This document shows, one piece after another, positions 26,780-37,087 of a DNA stretch of 64,000 nt; the stretch's first letter is position 1, and every line of letters begins with the position of its first letter. The notes under the pieces are model-generated. The model was not told the origin of the DNA. It saw only the letters and a program-made list of their open reading frames with translations, and ran no database searches. The position numbers were made by a program, and so were the translations under genes. The DNA comes from Pseudomonas hydrolytica (lineage in GTDB: Bacteria > Pseudomonadota > Gammaproteobacteria > Pseudomonadales > Pseudomonadaceae): contig NZ_CP099397.1 in NCBI RefSeq assembly GCF_021495345.1, positions 2,232,001 to 2,296,000 of the forward strand. Reading direction: 5' to 3'.

Positions 26780-27900
26780 TGCGCGAGAACTGCACCGATT
26801 ACCGCGATCTCTTTATCAACGACCGGCCGATGATGGATGCCCGCGCGCCGGTGGAATTTCACAAGGGCGCCTTTCCCGGCGTCATCAACCTGCCGCTGAT
26901 GAACGACATCGAGCGGCAGAAGGTCGGCACCTGCTACAAGCAGCACGGCCAGCAGGCCGCCATCGAGCTCGGGCATCAGCTGGTCAGCGGCCGTACCAAG
27001 GCCGAACGCATCGAGGCCTGGGCGAGCTTTGCCAAGGCCAATCCCGATGGCTACCTGTACTGCTTCCGCGGTGGCCTGCGCTCGCAGATCGTGCAGCAAT
27101 GGCTGAAAAGCGAGGCGGGCATCGATTACCCGCGGGTGATCGGGGGCTACAAGGCCATGCGCGGCTTTCTCCTGGAGACCACCGAGCAGGCGGTGGCCGA
27201 GTGCGATTTCGTCCTGGTCGGCGGCATGACCGGCACCGGCAAGACCGAGGTGCTCGCCCAGCTGCACAACGCCGTGGATCTGGAGGCGCATGCCAACCAT
27301 CGCGGCTCCAGCTTCGGCAAGCGCGCCAGCGGGCAGCCGGCGCAGATCGATTTCGAGAATGCCCTGGCCATCGACCTGCTCAAGCGCCGTGCCGCCGGGC
27401 AGCGACAGTTCGTTCTGGAGGACGAGGCGCGTCTGATCGGTCGTTGCTCCTTGCCGCTGCCGCTCTATCAGGGCATGCAGCACTATCCGCTGGTCTGGCT
27501 GGAGGACAGCCTGGGCGATCGCGTCGAGCGCATCCTGCAGGCCTACGTGGTCGAGCTGTGCGCCGAGTTCGTCGCGGTGGAGGGGGCAGAGGCCGGTTTC
27601 GCCGCCTTTGCCGCACGCCTGCGCGAAAGCCTGGCCAATATCACCCGGCGTCTTGGCGGCGAGCGTTATCAGCGGCTGGCGGCGATCATGGACCAGGCGC
27701 TGGAGGAGCAGGCGCGCGACGGCCAGGTCGATACCCATCGCGGCTGGATCGAAGCCCTGCTGGTGGAGTACTACGATCCCATGTACGTATTCCAGCGCGA
27801 GAGCAAGGCCGGACGCATCGAGTTCGCCGGCGAGCAGCAGGCGGTGGTGGAGTACCTGCGCCAGCGAAGCGGGCACTTTCCCGAGGCACCGGCGTCCTAA
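26779..27900 (+). CDS. mnmH: tRNA 2-selenouridine synthase
   Basis: A 373-residue protein with an N-terminal rhodanese domain (catalytic Cys95 in [11 protein letters not shown]) and a P-loop domain ([12 protein letters not shown], about residues 149-160). MnmH (SelU/YbbB) converts 2-thiouridine at the wobble position of certain tRNAs to 2-selenouridine through a geranylated intermediate, using selenophosphate from SelD. It is coupled to selD by a one-base overlap. Confidence 0.96.
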   Translation: MRENCTDYRDLFINDRPMMDARAPVEFHKGAFPGVINLPLMNDIERQKVGTCYKQHGQQAAIELGHQLVSGRTKAERIEAWASFAKANPDGYLYCFRGGLRSQIVQQWLKSEAGIDYPRVIGGYKAMRGFLLETTEQAVAECDFVLVGGMTGTGKTEVLAQLHNAVDLEAHANHRGSSFGKRASGQPAQIDFENALAIDLLKRRAAGQRQFVLEDEARLIGRCSLPLPLYQGMQHYPLVWLEDSLGDRVERILQAYVVELCAEFVAVEGAEAGFAAFAARLRESLANITRRLGGERYQRLAAIMDQALEEQARDGQVDTHRGWIEALLVEYYDPMYVFQRESKAGRIEFAGEQQAVVEYLRQRSGHFPEAPAS

Positions 27901-27940
27901 GCTTCAATCCGTAGTCATATCCGTTCGAGGAGTGTGGTCG

Positions 27941-28219
27941 ATGAAACACTGGATCTGTTTGCCGCTGCTGGCCTTGGTGCTGACCGGCTGCGCCGGCAAG
28001 ACCGTTTACCGCGAAACCTGCGCCAATCAGCTGGACGCAGCCTGGAAGGAGCTGAGCATCGCCGAGGCCGAAGGCTTCGCCGGTACCGTGAGCTACTCCA
28101 AGGCGCTGTCGCTTTTGACCGCGGCCAAGACGCAGCAGCAGTTCGAAGCCTACGAAGGCTGCACCAGCAAGGCGGAGCGGGCACGCTTCTACATCCGTGA
28201 ATCGCGAGCGGGGCGTTGA
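27941..28219 (+). CDS. Small lipoprotein of unknown function
   Basis: A 92-residue protein with a clear lipobox (LVLTGC, acylated Cys17) and a helical, Cys-containing mature part with the segment SYSKALSLLTAAKTQQQFEAY. I do not recognise a named family. A CGAGGAG site precedes the ATG. Its stop overlaps the ATG of the flavin-reductase-like gene by one base, so those two are probably co-translated. Confidence 0.8.
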   Translation: MKHWICLPLLALVLTGCAGKTVYRETCANQLDAAWKELSIAEAEGFAGTVSYSKALSLLTAAKTQQQFEAYEGCTSKAERARFYIRESRAGR

Positions 28220-28824
28220 TGCAGCTCGACTTCGCCACGCTGAGCCCGCTGGAGGCATACCGTTGGCTGGCTGCCAGCATCACACCGCGGCCGATCGCCT
28301 GGGTCTCCACCCGCTCCCCGAGCGGGGTGGCCAATCTGGCGCCGTTCAGTTTCTTCCAGGTGATCAGCGACAGCCCGCCGACCCTGCTGGTCAACGTCAA
28401 CACCCGCGACGACGGCAGCCTCAAGGACACCCTGCGCAATGCCCAGGCCAGCGGTGAGCTGGCGATTCAGCTGGTCAGCTTCGCTCAGGTCGAGGCGATG
28501 AACGCCAGTGCGGCCATATTGCCGCATGAGGTCAGCGAGTTCGCCCACTGCGACATCGCCAACCTGCCATGCGAGCGCATCGACGTGCCGCGGGTTGCCG
28601 GCGCGCCTGTGACCTTCGAATGCCGCGTGGCGCAGATCCAGCCCTATCCGGCGCAGCGTCCCACCTGCCACCTGATCTTCGCCGAGGTGGTGCTGGCGCA
28701 TATCGACGAAGCCGTACTGAGCGAGCAGGGCCGCCTCGATCCGCTCAAGCTCGATCTGGTCGGCCGGCTCGGTGGCAGTGCCTATTGCCGAACCAGCGAG
28801 CTGTTCCAGATGCAACGCCCCTGA
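28219..28824 (+). CDS. Flavin reductase-like FMN-binding protein
   Basis: A 201-residue protein of the flavin reductase-like domain family: ITPRPIAWVSTRSPSGVANLAPFSFF is the FMN-binding split-barrel signature, with CRVAQI and the C-terminal RLGGSAYCR strand. It could reduce or merely bind flavin; partner and substrate are unknown. The ATG at 28219 shares its first base with the lipoprotein stop; a TTG one codon earlier is less likely. Confidence 0.87.
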   Translation: MQLDFATLSPLEAYRWLAASITPRPIAWVSTRSPSGVANLAPFSFFQVISDSPPTLLVNVNTRDDGSLKDTLRNAQASGELAIQLVSFAQVEAMNASAAILPHEVSEFAHCDIANLPCERIDVPRVAGAPVTFECRVAQIQPYPAQRPTCHLIFAEVVLAHIDEAVLSEQGRLDPLKLDLVGRLGGSAYCRTSELFQMQRP

Positions 28825-28945
28825 ACGCGTTCTGAAAACGACCTCCAGTTAACTGTTCCGGCCATCCTGGCCTTTGCTGGCTTGTCGCCAGCACCGCCGC
28901 GCTCCTATGTTCCAGAATTCGGGGAGCAGTAGGCAGGGGAATGTC

Positions 28946-30913
28946 ATGGGTGGCTCGTTGGCGAATCGCTTGGCCAGTCTCAGTACGGCCAGCAAGTTGA
29001 TGCTGGGTTTTGCGCTGGTGCTCGGTCTGACCGCTCTGATGGCCGTGACCGGCCTGCTGGCGTTGCGTGAAGTCAGCGCCGGCGCCGAAGTGCAGCAGCG
29101 CATGAGCGCTCTGGGCGAGCAGGTGCTGCGCATGCGCCATAGCGAGCTGGCCTTTGCCTCGAGCGGCGACAAGCAGCATGCCGAACGCCTCTCCGAGCAG
29201 GCCGAGGCCATCGTGCAGGCCGCTGCGGCGCTGCAGGAAGTACTGGATGCCGAAACCGCCGCTGCCCTCGCGCAGGCCGAGCCGGCGCTGGCCGAGTACC
29301 GCAGTGCCTTTGCTCGTTACGTCGACCTGACCGACACCATGCAGCTGTCGCTGCAGGCCGCCGACTGGCTGGTGGTCAGCGCCGCCAACAGCCTCGACCT
29401 GCTGCAGGAAGGGCTGGCCGAGGATGGGGTCGAGCTGCTCAAGCGCAGCCAGGGCGAACAGGGCGGCGAGGCGGTGTTGCAGGCCGGGCAGGTCGGCAAG
29501 ATTCACCAGCTGCTGTTGCAGGCGCTGGATCAGGCGCGGCAGCGACTGGAGGCCAGCCGCCGGGAGGATGCCGGCGAACAGGCCGAGATCGCCCAGGCCG
29601 GCCAGGCTCAGGCGCTGGCCGCGGAATTGCGCGATACGCTGGACGACCCCGGCTACGCCGCGGTGCTCGGCGAGGTGGTGGTCAATGTCGACTCCTTCAA
29701 CGAGCGCCTCAGGGAATACGCCGGTCAGTTGCAGCAGCAGAAGCAGGTCTACGTGCAACTGGTGGCGCAGGTCGAGCGGCTCCTGGCCCAGGTCGAGCAG
29801 GCGCTGGCTGCTCAGCGCAGGGCCATGCAGGCCGAGCGTCAGGCCAGCAGCGGTCTGATCATGTTGGCGGCGGCGCTGGCCCTGCTGTTCGGGCTGGGCG
29901 CGGCAGTGACGATCAGCTTGGCCATCGTGCGCCCGCTCAAGCGCGTGATCGCTCTGGCCGAGCGCATTGCCAGTGGCGATCTGAGCACCCATATCGAGGT
30001 CGACCGGCGCGACGAGGTCGGGCAGTTGCTCGCCGCCATGCAGGCCATGGCCGGCAACCTGCGCGACATGGTCGGCCGCCTGCAGGGCGGGGTGGCGCAG
30101 ATTTCCAACTCGGCGCAATCCTTGTCGAGCACCGCGGAGCAGACGCGCCAGGGTGTCAACGGACAGAAGCTGGAAACCGACCAGGTCGCCACGGCCATGA
30201 GCCAGATGACCGCCACCGTGCATGAGGTGGCGCGCAATGCCGAGGCCGCCGCGGCCTCCACCGCGCAGGCCGACCGGCGTGTCGATACCGGCAGCCAGGT
30301 GGTGCGCCAGACCCTGCAGCGCATCGAGCAACTGGCGCAGGCGATGAACGCCACCACCGCCAGCATCCAGCGTCTGAGCCAGGACACCCAGCGCATCGAT
30401 GCGGTGCTGGAGGTGATCAAGAGCGTGGCCGAACAGACCAACCTGCTGGCGCTCAATGCCGCCATCGAAGCGGCGCGTGCCGGTGAGCAGGGCCGCGGTT
30501 TCGCCGTGGTGGCCGACGAGGTTCGGGCATTGGCCAAGCGTACGCAGCAATCCACCGCGGAGATCGAGGCGCTGATCGCCGCCCTGCGCGAGGGCAGTCG
30601 CCGCGCGGTCGCGGACATGGAGCAAAGCGAGAGCCTGGTGAGCCTGACGGTGGCCGACGCCAACCAGACCGAAGGGGCGCTGACCGCCATCGCCGAGGCG
30701 GTGGCGCAGATCTTCGAGATGAATCAGCAGATCGCCGCAGCCGCCGAGCAGCAGACGGCAGTGGCCGAGGAAATCAACCGCAGCGTCACCTCCATCCGCG
30801 ATATCGCCGACCAGTCGGCCACCGCGATGGATCAGACCGCGGCCTCGAGCATCGAGCTGGCCGAGCTGGGGCGCGAGTTGCAGGGCATGGCCGGGCATTT
30901 CCGGCTGACATAG
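28946..30913 (+). CDS. Methyl-accepting chemotaxis protein with HBM-type sensor domain
   Basis: A 655-residue chemoreceptor with a first membrane segment at about residues 17-41, a large all-helical periplasmic domain of about 260 residues that looks like the helical bimodular (HBM) sensor of P. putida McpS, a second segment at about 303-328, HAMP, and the signalling tip [21 protein letters not shown] receptors often bind organic acids. The start has AGGGGA at good spacing; an in-frame ATG at 28907 lacks one. Two small hairpins (28860-28872 and 28875-28893) lie in its leader. Confidence 0.92.
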   Translation: MGGSLANRLASLSTASKLMLGFALVLGLTALMAVTGLLALREVSAGAEVQQRMSALGEQVLRMRHSELAFASSGDKQHAERLSEQAEAIVQAAAALQEVLDAETAAALAQAEPALAEYRSAFARYVDLTDTMQLSLQAADWLVVSAANSLDLLQEGLAEDGVELLKRSQGEQGGEAVLQAGQVGKIHQLLLQALDQARQRLEASRREDAGEQAEIAQAGQAQALAAELRDTLDDPGYAAVLGEVVVNVDSFNERLREYAGQLQQQKQVYVQLVAQVERLLAQVEQALAAQRRAMQAERQASSGLIMLAAALALLFGLGAAVTISLAIVRPLKRVIALAERIASGDLSTHIEVDRRDEVGQLLAAMQAMAGNLRDMVGRLQGGVAQISNSAQSLSSTAEQTRQGVNGQKLETDQVATAMSQMTATVHEVARNAEAAAASTAQADRRVDTGSQVVRQTLQRIEQLAQAMNATTASIQRLSQDTQRIDAVLEVIKSVAEQTNLLALNAAIEAARAGEQGRGFAVVADEVRALAKRTQQSTAEIEALIAALREGSRRAVADMEQSESLVSLTVADANQTEGALTAIAEAVAQIFEMNQQIAAAAEQQTAVAEEINRSVTSIRDIADQSATAMDQTAASSIELAELGRELQGMAGHFRLT

Positions 30914-31008
30914 CGGTTGCCCTCACAGTTTCGTCAGCAAAGTTTGCACGGAGCTATGCCGCACCCGAGTGGCCCAGTAGCATCGGCGTTCTGCATAAGG
31001 AGCCGATG

Positions 31009-31926
31009 ATGCGAAGTAAACTCGATGCCTGCCTGGACTCGGTCAATCAGATCCTGCTGGGCAAGGAGGCGCAGGTGCGTCTGGCGCTCACCTGTCTGCT
31101 GGCGCGCGGTCACCTGCTGATCGAAGACCTGCCCGGCATGGGCAAGACCACCTTGAGCCACGCCCTGGCGCGCGTGCTGGGACTGAGCTTCCAGCGCATC
31201 CAGTTCACCTCCGACCTGTTGCCCGGCGACATTCTCGGCACCTCGGTGTTCGACAAGGACACCGGGCAGTTCGTCTTTCACCCCGGGCCGATCTTCGCCG
31301 AGCTGGTGCTGGCGGACGAGATCAATCGCGCCACGCCGAAAAGCCAGAGTGCGCTGCTCGAGGCCATGGAGGAGGGGCAGGTAACCATCGAGGGTGCGAC
31401 CCGGCCGCTGCCGGAGCCGTTCTTCGTCATCGCCACGCAGAACCCGGTCAGCAGTGGCGGCACCTTCGCCCTGCCGGAATCGCAGCTCGATCGCTTCCTC
31501 ATGCGCCTGTCGCTGGGCTATCCGGCGCAGGCCGCCGAGCGCGCGTTGCTGCTGGGCGATGCGCGGCGCGATCTGCTGCCGCGCATCGAGCCGATTCTCG
31601 ACCACGCCGAACTGGCCCGTCTGCAGGCGGAGGTGCCCAAGGTGCGCGCCAGCGATGCGCTGGTCGATTACGTGCTGCGCCTGGTGGAGGCGACGCGCAG
31701 TCAGCCGCAGTTCGCCTGGGGCCTGTCGCCGCGCGCCAGCCTGGCGCTGCTGGCTGCCGCCAGGGCCTGGGCGCTGTTGGCCGAGCGCGACTATGTCATC
31801 CCTGAGGATGTGCAGGCGGTACTGCCATCGGTGGTCGGCCATCGCCTGCGCGAGCGCGCCGATCCCACCGGCCATGGCGGCGGCAGCCTGGTGCAGTGGC
31901 TGCTGCGCGAAGTGCCGGCACTCTGA
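31009..31926 (+). CDS. MoxR-family AAA+ ATPase
   Basis: A 305-residue MoxR ATPase: Walker A in DLPGMGKTT, Walker B in LVLADEINRA, sensor region ATQNPV. MoxR proteins are chaperone-like and usually sit beside DUF58 and transglutaminase genes, exactly as here. AAGGAG lies six bases before the ATG at 31009; the ATG at 31006 would leave only three. One base overlaps the DUF58 start (TGATG). The neighbourhood matches PAO1 PA2875-PA2873 as I recall. Confidence 0.93.
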   Translation: MRSKLDACLDSVNQILLGKEAQVRLALTCLLARGHLLIEDLPGMGKTTLSHALARVLGLSFQRIQFTSDLLPGDILGTSVFDKDTGQFVFHPGPIFAELVLADEINRATPKSQSALLEAMEEGQVTIEGATRPLPEPFFVIATQNPVSSGGTFALPESQLDRFLMRLSLGYPAQAAERALLLGDARRDLLPRIEPILDHAELARLQAEVPKVRASDALVDYVLRLVEATRSQPQFAWGLSPRASLALLAAARAWALLAERDYVIPEDVQAVLPSVVGHRLRERADPTGHGGGSLVQWLLREVPAL

Positions 31927-32882
31927 TGCGCGCCGCGCTCAAACCGTTGTGGGGACGCTGGCTGGCCAGGCGCATTCCTCCGGCGGCCAGCGTGCGCCTG
32001 AATCAGCGGCGCATCTTCATTCTGCCCAGCCGGGTGGGCGCGGCCTTCGCCGTGGCCCTGCTGCTGATGCTGCTGGTGGGCATCAACTACCAGAACAGCC
32101 TGGCCTATGGCCTGACGTTCCTGCTGATGTCGGTGTTCGTCGTCGCCATCCTGCATACCTATCGCAACCTGGCCGGGCTGGTGCTCAAGGCCGGTGGCGG
32201 CGGTGCGGTATTCGTCGGCGAGCAGGCGCGTTTTCGCGTGCGCCTGGAAAGCCGTGAGCGCGAGCACCAGGCCGTGGCGCTGGGCTGGCCGCCGAACGAG
32301 CTGGTGCTGCGCGACGTACCGCGCCTGGGTCAGGCCGAGGCGGACCTGAGCCTGCCGGCCGTGCGGCGCGGCTGGCTGCGGCCCGGACGTTTGCGCGTCG
32401 AGAGTCGCTTCCCCCTGGGGCTGCTGGTGGCCTGGAGTTGGGTCGATCTGGATCAGGCTCTGCTGATCTACCCGCGCCCGCTGGAGGGTGACCTGCCGCT
32501 GTCTGTCGGCCTGGGCGCCGAGGATGAGGAGGAGGGCATGCGCGCGCGCGGGCGGGGCGCCGACGATTTTCAGGGCCTGCGTGATTACCAGCCAGGGGAC
32601 TCCAAGCGGCGCCTGGACTGGAAGGCCTATTCCCGCGGCCAGGGCCTGCTGGTGAAGGACTTCGCCATGCTCAGCGGGCGCGACCTGTGGCTGGATTACG
32701 ACAGCCTGGGCGGCGACAGCGAAATGCGCCTGTCGCTGCTGTGCCACTGGGTGTTGCAGCTGTCCGAGCGGCAGCAGCCCTTCGGCCTGCAGCTGCCGGG
32801 GCAGGTCATCGCCCCGGACCAGGGCGAAGGCCATCGTGACGCCTGCCTGCGCGCCCTGGCGCTGTTCGGAGAGCGTCCATGA
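31926..32882 (+). CDS. DUF58 domain-containing protein
   Basis: A 318-residue protein with two hydrophobic segments (about residues 37-80) and a cytoplasmic or periplasmic DUF58 domain identified by GADDFQGLRDYQPGDSKRRLDW. It is coupled to moxR by a one-base overlap and to tgpA by an ATGA overlap. DUF58 proteins are thought to work with MoxR ATPases in assembling or maturing envelope complexes; the precise role is unknown. Confidence 0.92.
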   Translation: MRAALKPLWGRWLARRIPPAASVRLNQRRIFILPSRVGAAFAVALLLMLLVGINYQNSLAYGLTFLLMSVFVVAILHTYRNLAGLVLKAGGGGAVFVGEQARFRVRLESREREHQAVALGWPPNELVLRDVPRLGQAEADLSLPAVRRGWLRPGRLRVESRFPLGLLVAWSWVDLDQALLIYPRPLEGDLPLSVGLGAEDEEEGMRARGRGADDFQGLRDYQPGDSKRRLDWKAYSRGQGLLVKDFAMLSGRDLWLDYDSLGGDSEMRLSLLCHWVLQLSERQQPFGLQLPGQVIAPDQGEGHRDACLRALALFGERP

Positions 32883-34864
32883 GCGCGTTGCCGGGCATTC
32901 CGCGTATCGCCCTGACCTGGCTGCTGGTGGCCCAGCTGCTGGTGATCCTGCCGCACCTGCTGCATTTGCCGCTGTGGGTGATCGCCCTCTGGCTGGGCGC
33001 TGCCGGCTGGCGCGTGCAGATCTTCCGCATGCGTGCGCGCTATCCCAACGGCTGGGCCAAGGGTGGCCTGATGCTGGTGGTGCTGGCGGGTGTCCTGCTG
33101 TCGCGAGGGACGCTGGTCGGTCTCGACGCCGCGGTGGTCCTGCTGATCGCCACCTTCATCCTCAAGCTGCTGGAAATGCGGACCCGGCGTGATGCGCTGG
33201 TGCTGATCTTCCTCGGCTTCTTCTGCGTGGTGACCGCCTACCTGTTCGAGGACGGCATCGTCGCGGCGCTGTACAGCCTGTTGCCGGTGACGGCGCTGCT
33301 CGCCGCGCTGGTGGGCCTGCAGCACAGTGGCTTCGCCGAACGCCCCTGGCCCACTCTGCGCCTGGCCGGCGGTCTGCTGTTGCAGGCCTTGCCGCTGATG
33401 CTGCTGCTGTTCGTGTTCTTTCCGCGCATGGGGCCGCTGTGGTCGCTGCCGATGCCCAGCGACAAGGGCGTGACCGGCCTGTCGGACAGCATGGAGCCGG
33501 CGGATATCGCCGAGCTGAGCCGCTCCTCGGCCCTGGCCTTTCGTGCCAGCTTCGAAGGGCCGGTGCCACCGCGCGATCAGCTGTACTGGCGGGCGCTGAC
33601 GCTGGAGCGTTTCGATGGCCGGCGCTGGTCGCAGTCCAACTACGCCGAATTGCCGTCGGCGCCGCAATGGCGCAAGGCGGGCGAGCCGCTGGATTACAGC
33701 ATCGTCATGCAGCCCAGCGGCAAGCCCTGGCTGTTCGCCCTGGATGTCGGCGAGGTGGCGCAGAACGAAAGCCGCATGATGACCGACTTCCGCTGGCAAC
33801 GGCGGCGCCCGGTGGATCGCCCCTTGCTCTATCAGGCGCGCTCCTGGCCGCAGGCGCTGCGCGAGGCGGATGCCGAGCCGCCTGCACTGCGCCGCGCGCT
33901 GCAGCTGCCCGAGCAGGGCGACCCGCGCAGCCGCGCCTGGGCGGCCGAACTGCAGCGCGAGCACCCGCAGGCCGAGGCGCTGGTGGCCGCGCTGCTGCAG
34001 CATTTCAATCGCGAACCCTACGTCTACACTCTGCGTCCGCAGCCGCTGGGACGCGACAGCATCGACGAATTCCTGTTCGACACCCGCCGTGGGTTCTGCG
34101 CGCACTATGCCGGCGCCATGACCTTCGTGCTGCGCGCCGCCGGCATTCCCGCGCGTGTGGTGACCGGTTACCAGGGCGGCGAGCTCAATCCCGGCGGCAA
34201 CTATATCCAGGTGCGTCAGTTCGATGCCCATGCCTGGGTGGAGTACTGGCAGCCCGAGCAGGGCTGGCGCAGCGTCGATCCCACCTATCAGGTGGCGCCG
34301 CAGCGTATCGAGCTGGGTCTGGAAGACGCACTGGGCGAAGAAGACGGCTTTCTCGACGATCAGCCGTTCTCGCCGCTGCGATACCGCGAACTGGCCTGGC
34401 TCAACCAGCTGCGTCTGGGCTGGGAGAACCTCAATTACGGCTGGCAGCGCTGGGTGCTCGGTTATCAGGGCGAGCAGCAGCTGAAGCTGCTGCACAACTG
34501 GTTCGGCAACCTCGACTGGCAGCGCCTGGCCTTGGCGCTGGTGGGCAGCGGGACCTTGCTGATCGGTTTGCTCGCGCTCTGGCTGCTCAAGCCCTGGCAG
34601 CAGCGGGCGGACCCGCAACGCCAGGCCTTCCGCCGCTTCGAGCGGCTGCTGGCGCGGCACGGCGTGCGGCGTCAGGCGGGCGAAGGCGCGCGAGCCTTCG
34701 CCGAACGCGCCGGCCGCGAACTGCCGGCTCAGGCCCCGGCGATCCAGGCCTTTGCCCGCTGCTTCGAGGCCCAGCGCTACGCCGGCCAGCCTGCTTCCCG
34801 GGCGGCTTTGCGTCAGGCCCTGGGGGAGCTGCGCAGAGCCTTGCCCTGGCGCCTGTTGCGTTAG
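32879..34864 (+). CDS. tgpA: Membrane transglutaminase-like protein TgpA
   Basis: A 661-residue inner-membrane protein with five to six N-terminal segments (to about residue 190), a periplasmic transglutaminase-like domain and a last membrane segment at about 555-575. The triad is visible: Cys407 in RRGFCAHYA, His451 in DAHAWVEYW and Asp467 in SVDPTY, each offset by three from the residues described for P. aeruginosa TgpA. That protein is essential in PAO1, so this one may be too. It closes the moxR-DUF58-tgpA operon. Confidence 0.95.
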   Translation: MSALPGIPRIALTWLLVAQLLVILPHLLHLPLWVIALWLGAAGWRVQIFRMRARYPNGWAKGGLMLVVLAGVLLSRGTLVGLDAAVVLLIATFILKLLEMRTRRDALVLIFLGFFCVVTAYLFEDGIVAALYSLLPVTALLAALVGLQHSGFAERPWPTLRLAGGLLLQALPLMLLLFVFFPRMGPLWSLPMPSDKGVTGLSDSMEPADIAELSRSSALAFRASFEGPVPPRDQLYWRALTLERFDGRRWSQSNYAELPSAPQWRKAGEPLDYSIVMQPSGKPWLFALDVGEVAQNESRMMTDFRWQRRRPVDRPLLYQARSWPQALREADAEPPALRRALQLPEQGDPRSRAWAAELQREHPQAEALVAALLQHFNREPYVYTLRPQPLGRDSIDEFLFDTRRGFCAHYAGAMTFVLRAAGIPARVVTGYQGGELNPGGNYIQVRQFDAHAWVEYWQPEQGWRSVDPTYQVAPQRIELGLEDALGEEDGFLDDQPFSPLRYRELAWLNQLRLGWENLNYGWQRWVLGYQGEQQLKLLHNWFGNLDWQRLALALVGSGTLLIGLLALWLLKPWQQRADPQRQAFRRFERLLARHGVRRQAGEGARAFAERAGRELPAQAPAIQAFARCFEAQRYAGQPASRAALRQALGELRRALPWRLLR

Positions 34865-34946
34865 CGCGCGGTCTCGCAATAATCATCTGGGATGCGCCGG
34901 CCGTGGGCATGGGGTGGATGACCGATCCGGGTAAGGGGGCATGTGC

Positions 34947-35717
34947 ATGAGCAGTTTGGCCGAACAGATCCTGGCACGCGTGCTGGCCTTGCAGGTCCGT
35001 CTGTATGCCTGTCAGGCGCGCCTGGCCGCTGTGACCGATGCCGAAGCCCTGCACGATCTGCGTATCGCCCTGCGCCAGCTGCGCAGCCTGCTGCGGCCGT
35101 TGCGCGGTCTGCCGAGCGTCGACGCGCTGGAGCAGGGCGCGGCGGTGCTGGGACGGCTGAGCGGCCCTCTGCGCGACCGCGAGGTGCTGATCGGCGAGCT
35201 GCAGCGTCTGGGGTTGCCCCACCTGGCTCCGCTCGATGCGGCGCAGCACGCAGCGGGATACGCGGCCATCGCCAGCAGCCGCGAGCTGGCCGAGCTGCTG
35301 CTGTTGCTCGATGCCTGGCCGACGAACTGGCGTCAGGCCGCCGCGCAGGGGCAGTTGCGCGGGATGGACAAGCGCATCCGTCGCCGCCTGCGCCGCCAGC
35401 AGCGCCATCTGGCCGCCGCGCTGCGCGATCCGGCGCATGACCGGCATCGCCTGCGGTTGTTGATCAAGCGCGTGCGTTACGCCGCAGAGACCTATCCGGC
35501 CCATGGCGGTCTGGGCAAGGCCGCATATGCGCGTCTCAAGCGTGCGCAAAGCGAGCTGGGCGATTGGCACGATCATCTGCAGTGGCTGGCGCAGAGCGAA
35601 GCGAGCGAGGCGCTGAAGCCGTGCAGTGGCCATTGGCTGCAGGCCCAGGCAATGGCCGAGCGCCGCGCGGACGAGGCCTTGCTGGCGCTGTACGTCGACT
35701 TCCCCGTCGAGCGATAA
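34947..35717 (+). CDS. CHAD domain-containing protein
   Basis: A 256-residue all-helical CHAD protein, with the conserved His-containing start ALHDLRIALRQLRSLLRPL and later KRVRYAAE. CHAD domains are rich in Arg and His and bind polyphosphate; many attach to polyP granules. No CYTH domain is fused or adjacent. It begins about 80 bases after tgpA. ATG 34947 is favoured because AAGGGGG is at useful spacing; ATG 34941 would add two residues. Confidence 0.85.
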   Translation: MSSLAEQILARVLALQVRLYACQARLAAVTDAEALHDLRIALRQLRSLLRPLRGLPSVDALEQGAAVLGRLSGPLRDREVLIGELQRLGLPHLAPLDAAQHAAGYAAIASSRELAELLLLLDAWPTNWRQAAAQGQLRGMDKRIRRRLRRQQRHLAAALRDPAHDRHRLRLLIKRVRYAAETYPAHGGLGKAAYARLKRAQSELGDWHDHLQWLAQSEASEALKPCSGHWLQAQAMAERRADEALLALYVDFPVER

Positions 35718-35823
35718 GGCGACATTTTCGCCGCCACTATGACCGAATAGGCCTCGCATCGGCCTATCGTCAGGCATCGACGATCCCCTAAGATCCCTGC
35801 CATTCATGGAATGCGAGGTGTGT

Positions 35824-36621
35824 ATGACTTTTTCCGAACTGCTCGACGCGGTGCGCCGTGACCCGGATGGCGTGGTGATTCCGCCAACCTGGGGGCAGGG
35901 CCGGGCAAGCTTTGGCGGCCTGGTGGCGGCGCTGGCGTTCGAAGCCATGCGCGCCAAGGTGCCGCAAGGGCGTCCGGTGCGCTCGCTGGCCATCACCTTC
36001 GTCGGCCCGGTGGCCGCCGAGGTGCCGGTGAGCTTTCAGGCCGAGGTGCTGCGCGAGGGCAAGGCGGTCAGCCAGATGTGCCTGCGCGCGGCTCAGGATG
36101 GCCAGGTGGTGACCATGGTGCAGGGTAGCTTCGGTGCCTCGCGCGATTCGCTCATCGACGTGGCGCCGTTGCCGGCGCCGCAGCTCAAGCCTGCCGAGCA
36201 ATGCACCGAGCTGCCCTACGTGCGCAACGTCACCCCGGAGTTCACCCGATTTCTGGCCATGCGCTGGGCCCTTGGCGGCATGCCCTTCACCAACAACCCG
36301 TCGCGGCAGATGGGCGGCTGGGTGCGCCTACGTGGCGAGAACGAGGTGCAGGCATTGAGCGAGGCGCATCTGCTGGCGCTGGTCGATGCCTGGCCGCCGG
36401 CGGTACTGCCGCATCTGAAGAGCCCGGCACCGGGTAGCTCGCTGACCTGGACCATCGAATTCGTGCAGCCGCTGCAAAGCCTGAACACCGAGCACTGGTG
36501 CCTGTACCGCGCGGAGATCGAGCACGCCCGCGATGGCTACGGACACGTGGCGGCGGCGCTGTGGAGTCCGAGTGGCGAACTGATCGCTCTGAGCCGGCAG
36601 ACCGTGACCGTGTTTGCCTGA
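35824..36621 (+). CDS. TesB-like double hot-dog acyl-CoA thioesterase
   Basis: A 265-residue protein with two hot-dog repeats, as in TesB-type thioesterases: the first contains GQGRASFGGLVAALAFEAM and the second SLTWTIEFVQPL with a C-terminal DGYGHVAAALWSPSGELIA. It probably hydrolyses medium- or long-chain acyl-CoA. GAGGTG sits ahead of ATG 35824; the upstream ATG at 35806 has none. Its stop is one base from the stop of the convergent Mpo1-like gene. Confidence 0.87.
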   Translation: MTFSELLDAVRRDPDGVVIPPTWGQGRASFGGLVAALAFEAMRAKVPQGRPVRSLAITFVGPVAAEVPVSFQAEVLREGKAVSQMCLRAAQDGQVVTMVQGSFGASRDSLIDVAPLPAPQLKPAEQCTELPYVRNVTPEFTRFLAMRWALGGMPFTNNPSRQMGGWVRLRGENEVQALSEAHLLALVDAWPPAVLPHLKSPAPGSSLTWTIEFVQPLQSLNTEHWCLYRAEIEHARDGYGHVAAALWSPSGELIALSRQTVTVFA

Positions 36622-36622
36622 C

Positions 36623-36985
36623 TCAGGGGCGCCGGCGCTGGCGCCAGGCGCGCCACCAGGCGCCGCTGAAAACAAAGCGCGGAAAGGTCACGCACTGCTC
36701 CAGCAGCAGGCGTTTGACCGCGTCGCGCTTGCCGTTGAAGGGTTCGGGTTGCTGCTGTTCCAGGCGGTGGCCGTGCGCCTGCAACGCCAGGGCGGCGATC
36801 AGGCCGATGATGCCCAGCGCCAGGGGCACGAACCCCAGCTGCCACAGGCCGATCAGCAGCAGGATCAGCGACAGCAAAAACAGCGGCACGGCGATCAGGT
36901 GCAGCAGCAGGTTGGTGGGATGTCGGTGCTGGTCGGCGTAATGCTGCCATTGCCAGGCCAGCAGGTTGGGGTGACGTTTGCGCAT
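36623..36985 (-). CDS. Mpo1-like membrane protein
   Basis: A 120-residue protein with two hydrophobic segments (about residues 27-72). The motif HYADQHRHPTNLLLHLIAVPLF carries the conserved His residues of the Mpo1/YGL010w family, and HGHRLEQQQPEPF the C-terminal His-Glu motif. Yeast Mpo1 is an iron-dependent dioxygenase for alpha-oxidation of 2-hydroxy fatty acids. Whether this short bacterial form has the activity is unknown. It lies just downstream of, and convergent with, a thioesterase. Confidence 0.75.
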   Translation of the reverse strand: MRKRHPNLLAWQWQHYADQHRHPTNLLLHLIAVPLFLLSLILLLIGLWQLGFVPLALGIIGLIAALALQAHGHRLEQQQPEPFNGKRDAVKRLLLEQCVTFPRFVFSGAWWRAWRQRRRP

Positions 36986-37087
36986 GGGGCGATCCTCGGC
37001 TCGATGGCTCGAGTCTAGGATCGCCGCCAGCGCAGAGCGAATTGCTCCTGGCTATGGCGCAGATAGCCTTATGCCCAGGCGCTCCGT

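Noticed and set aside
28860..28893. Two small hairpins before the HBM chemoreceptor as a terminator
   Set aside because: Neither is followed by a T-run, and no function can be supported.
28745..30898. A 717-codon antisense frame over the HBM chemoreceptor
   Set aside because: Shadow of the coding strand; no ribosome site and His/Gln/Leu-rich composition typical of reversed helical repeats.
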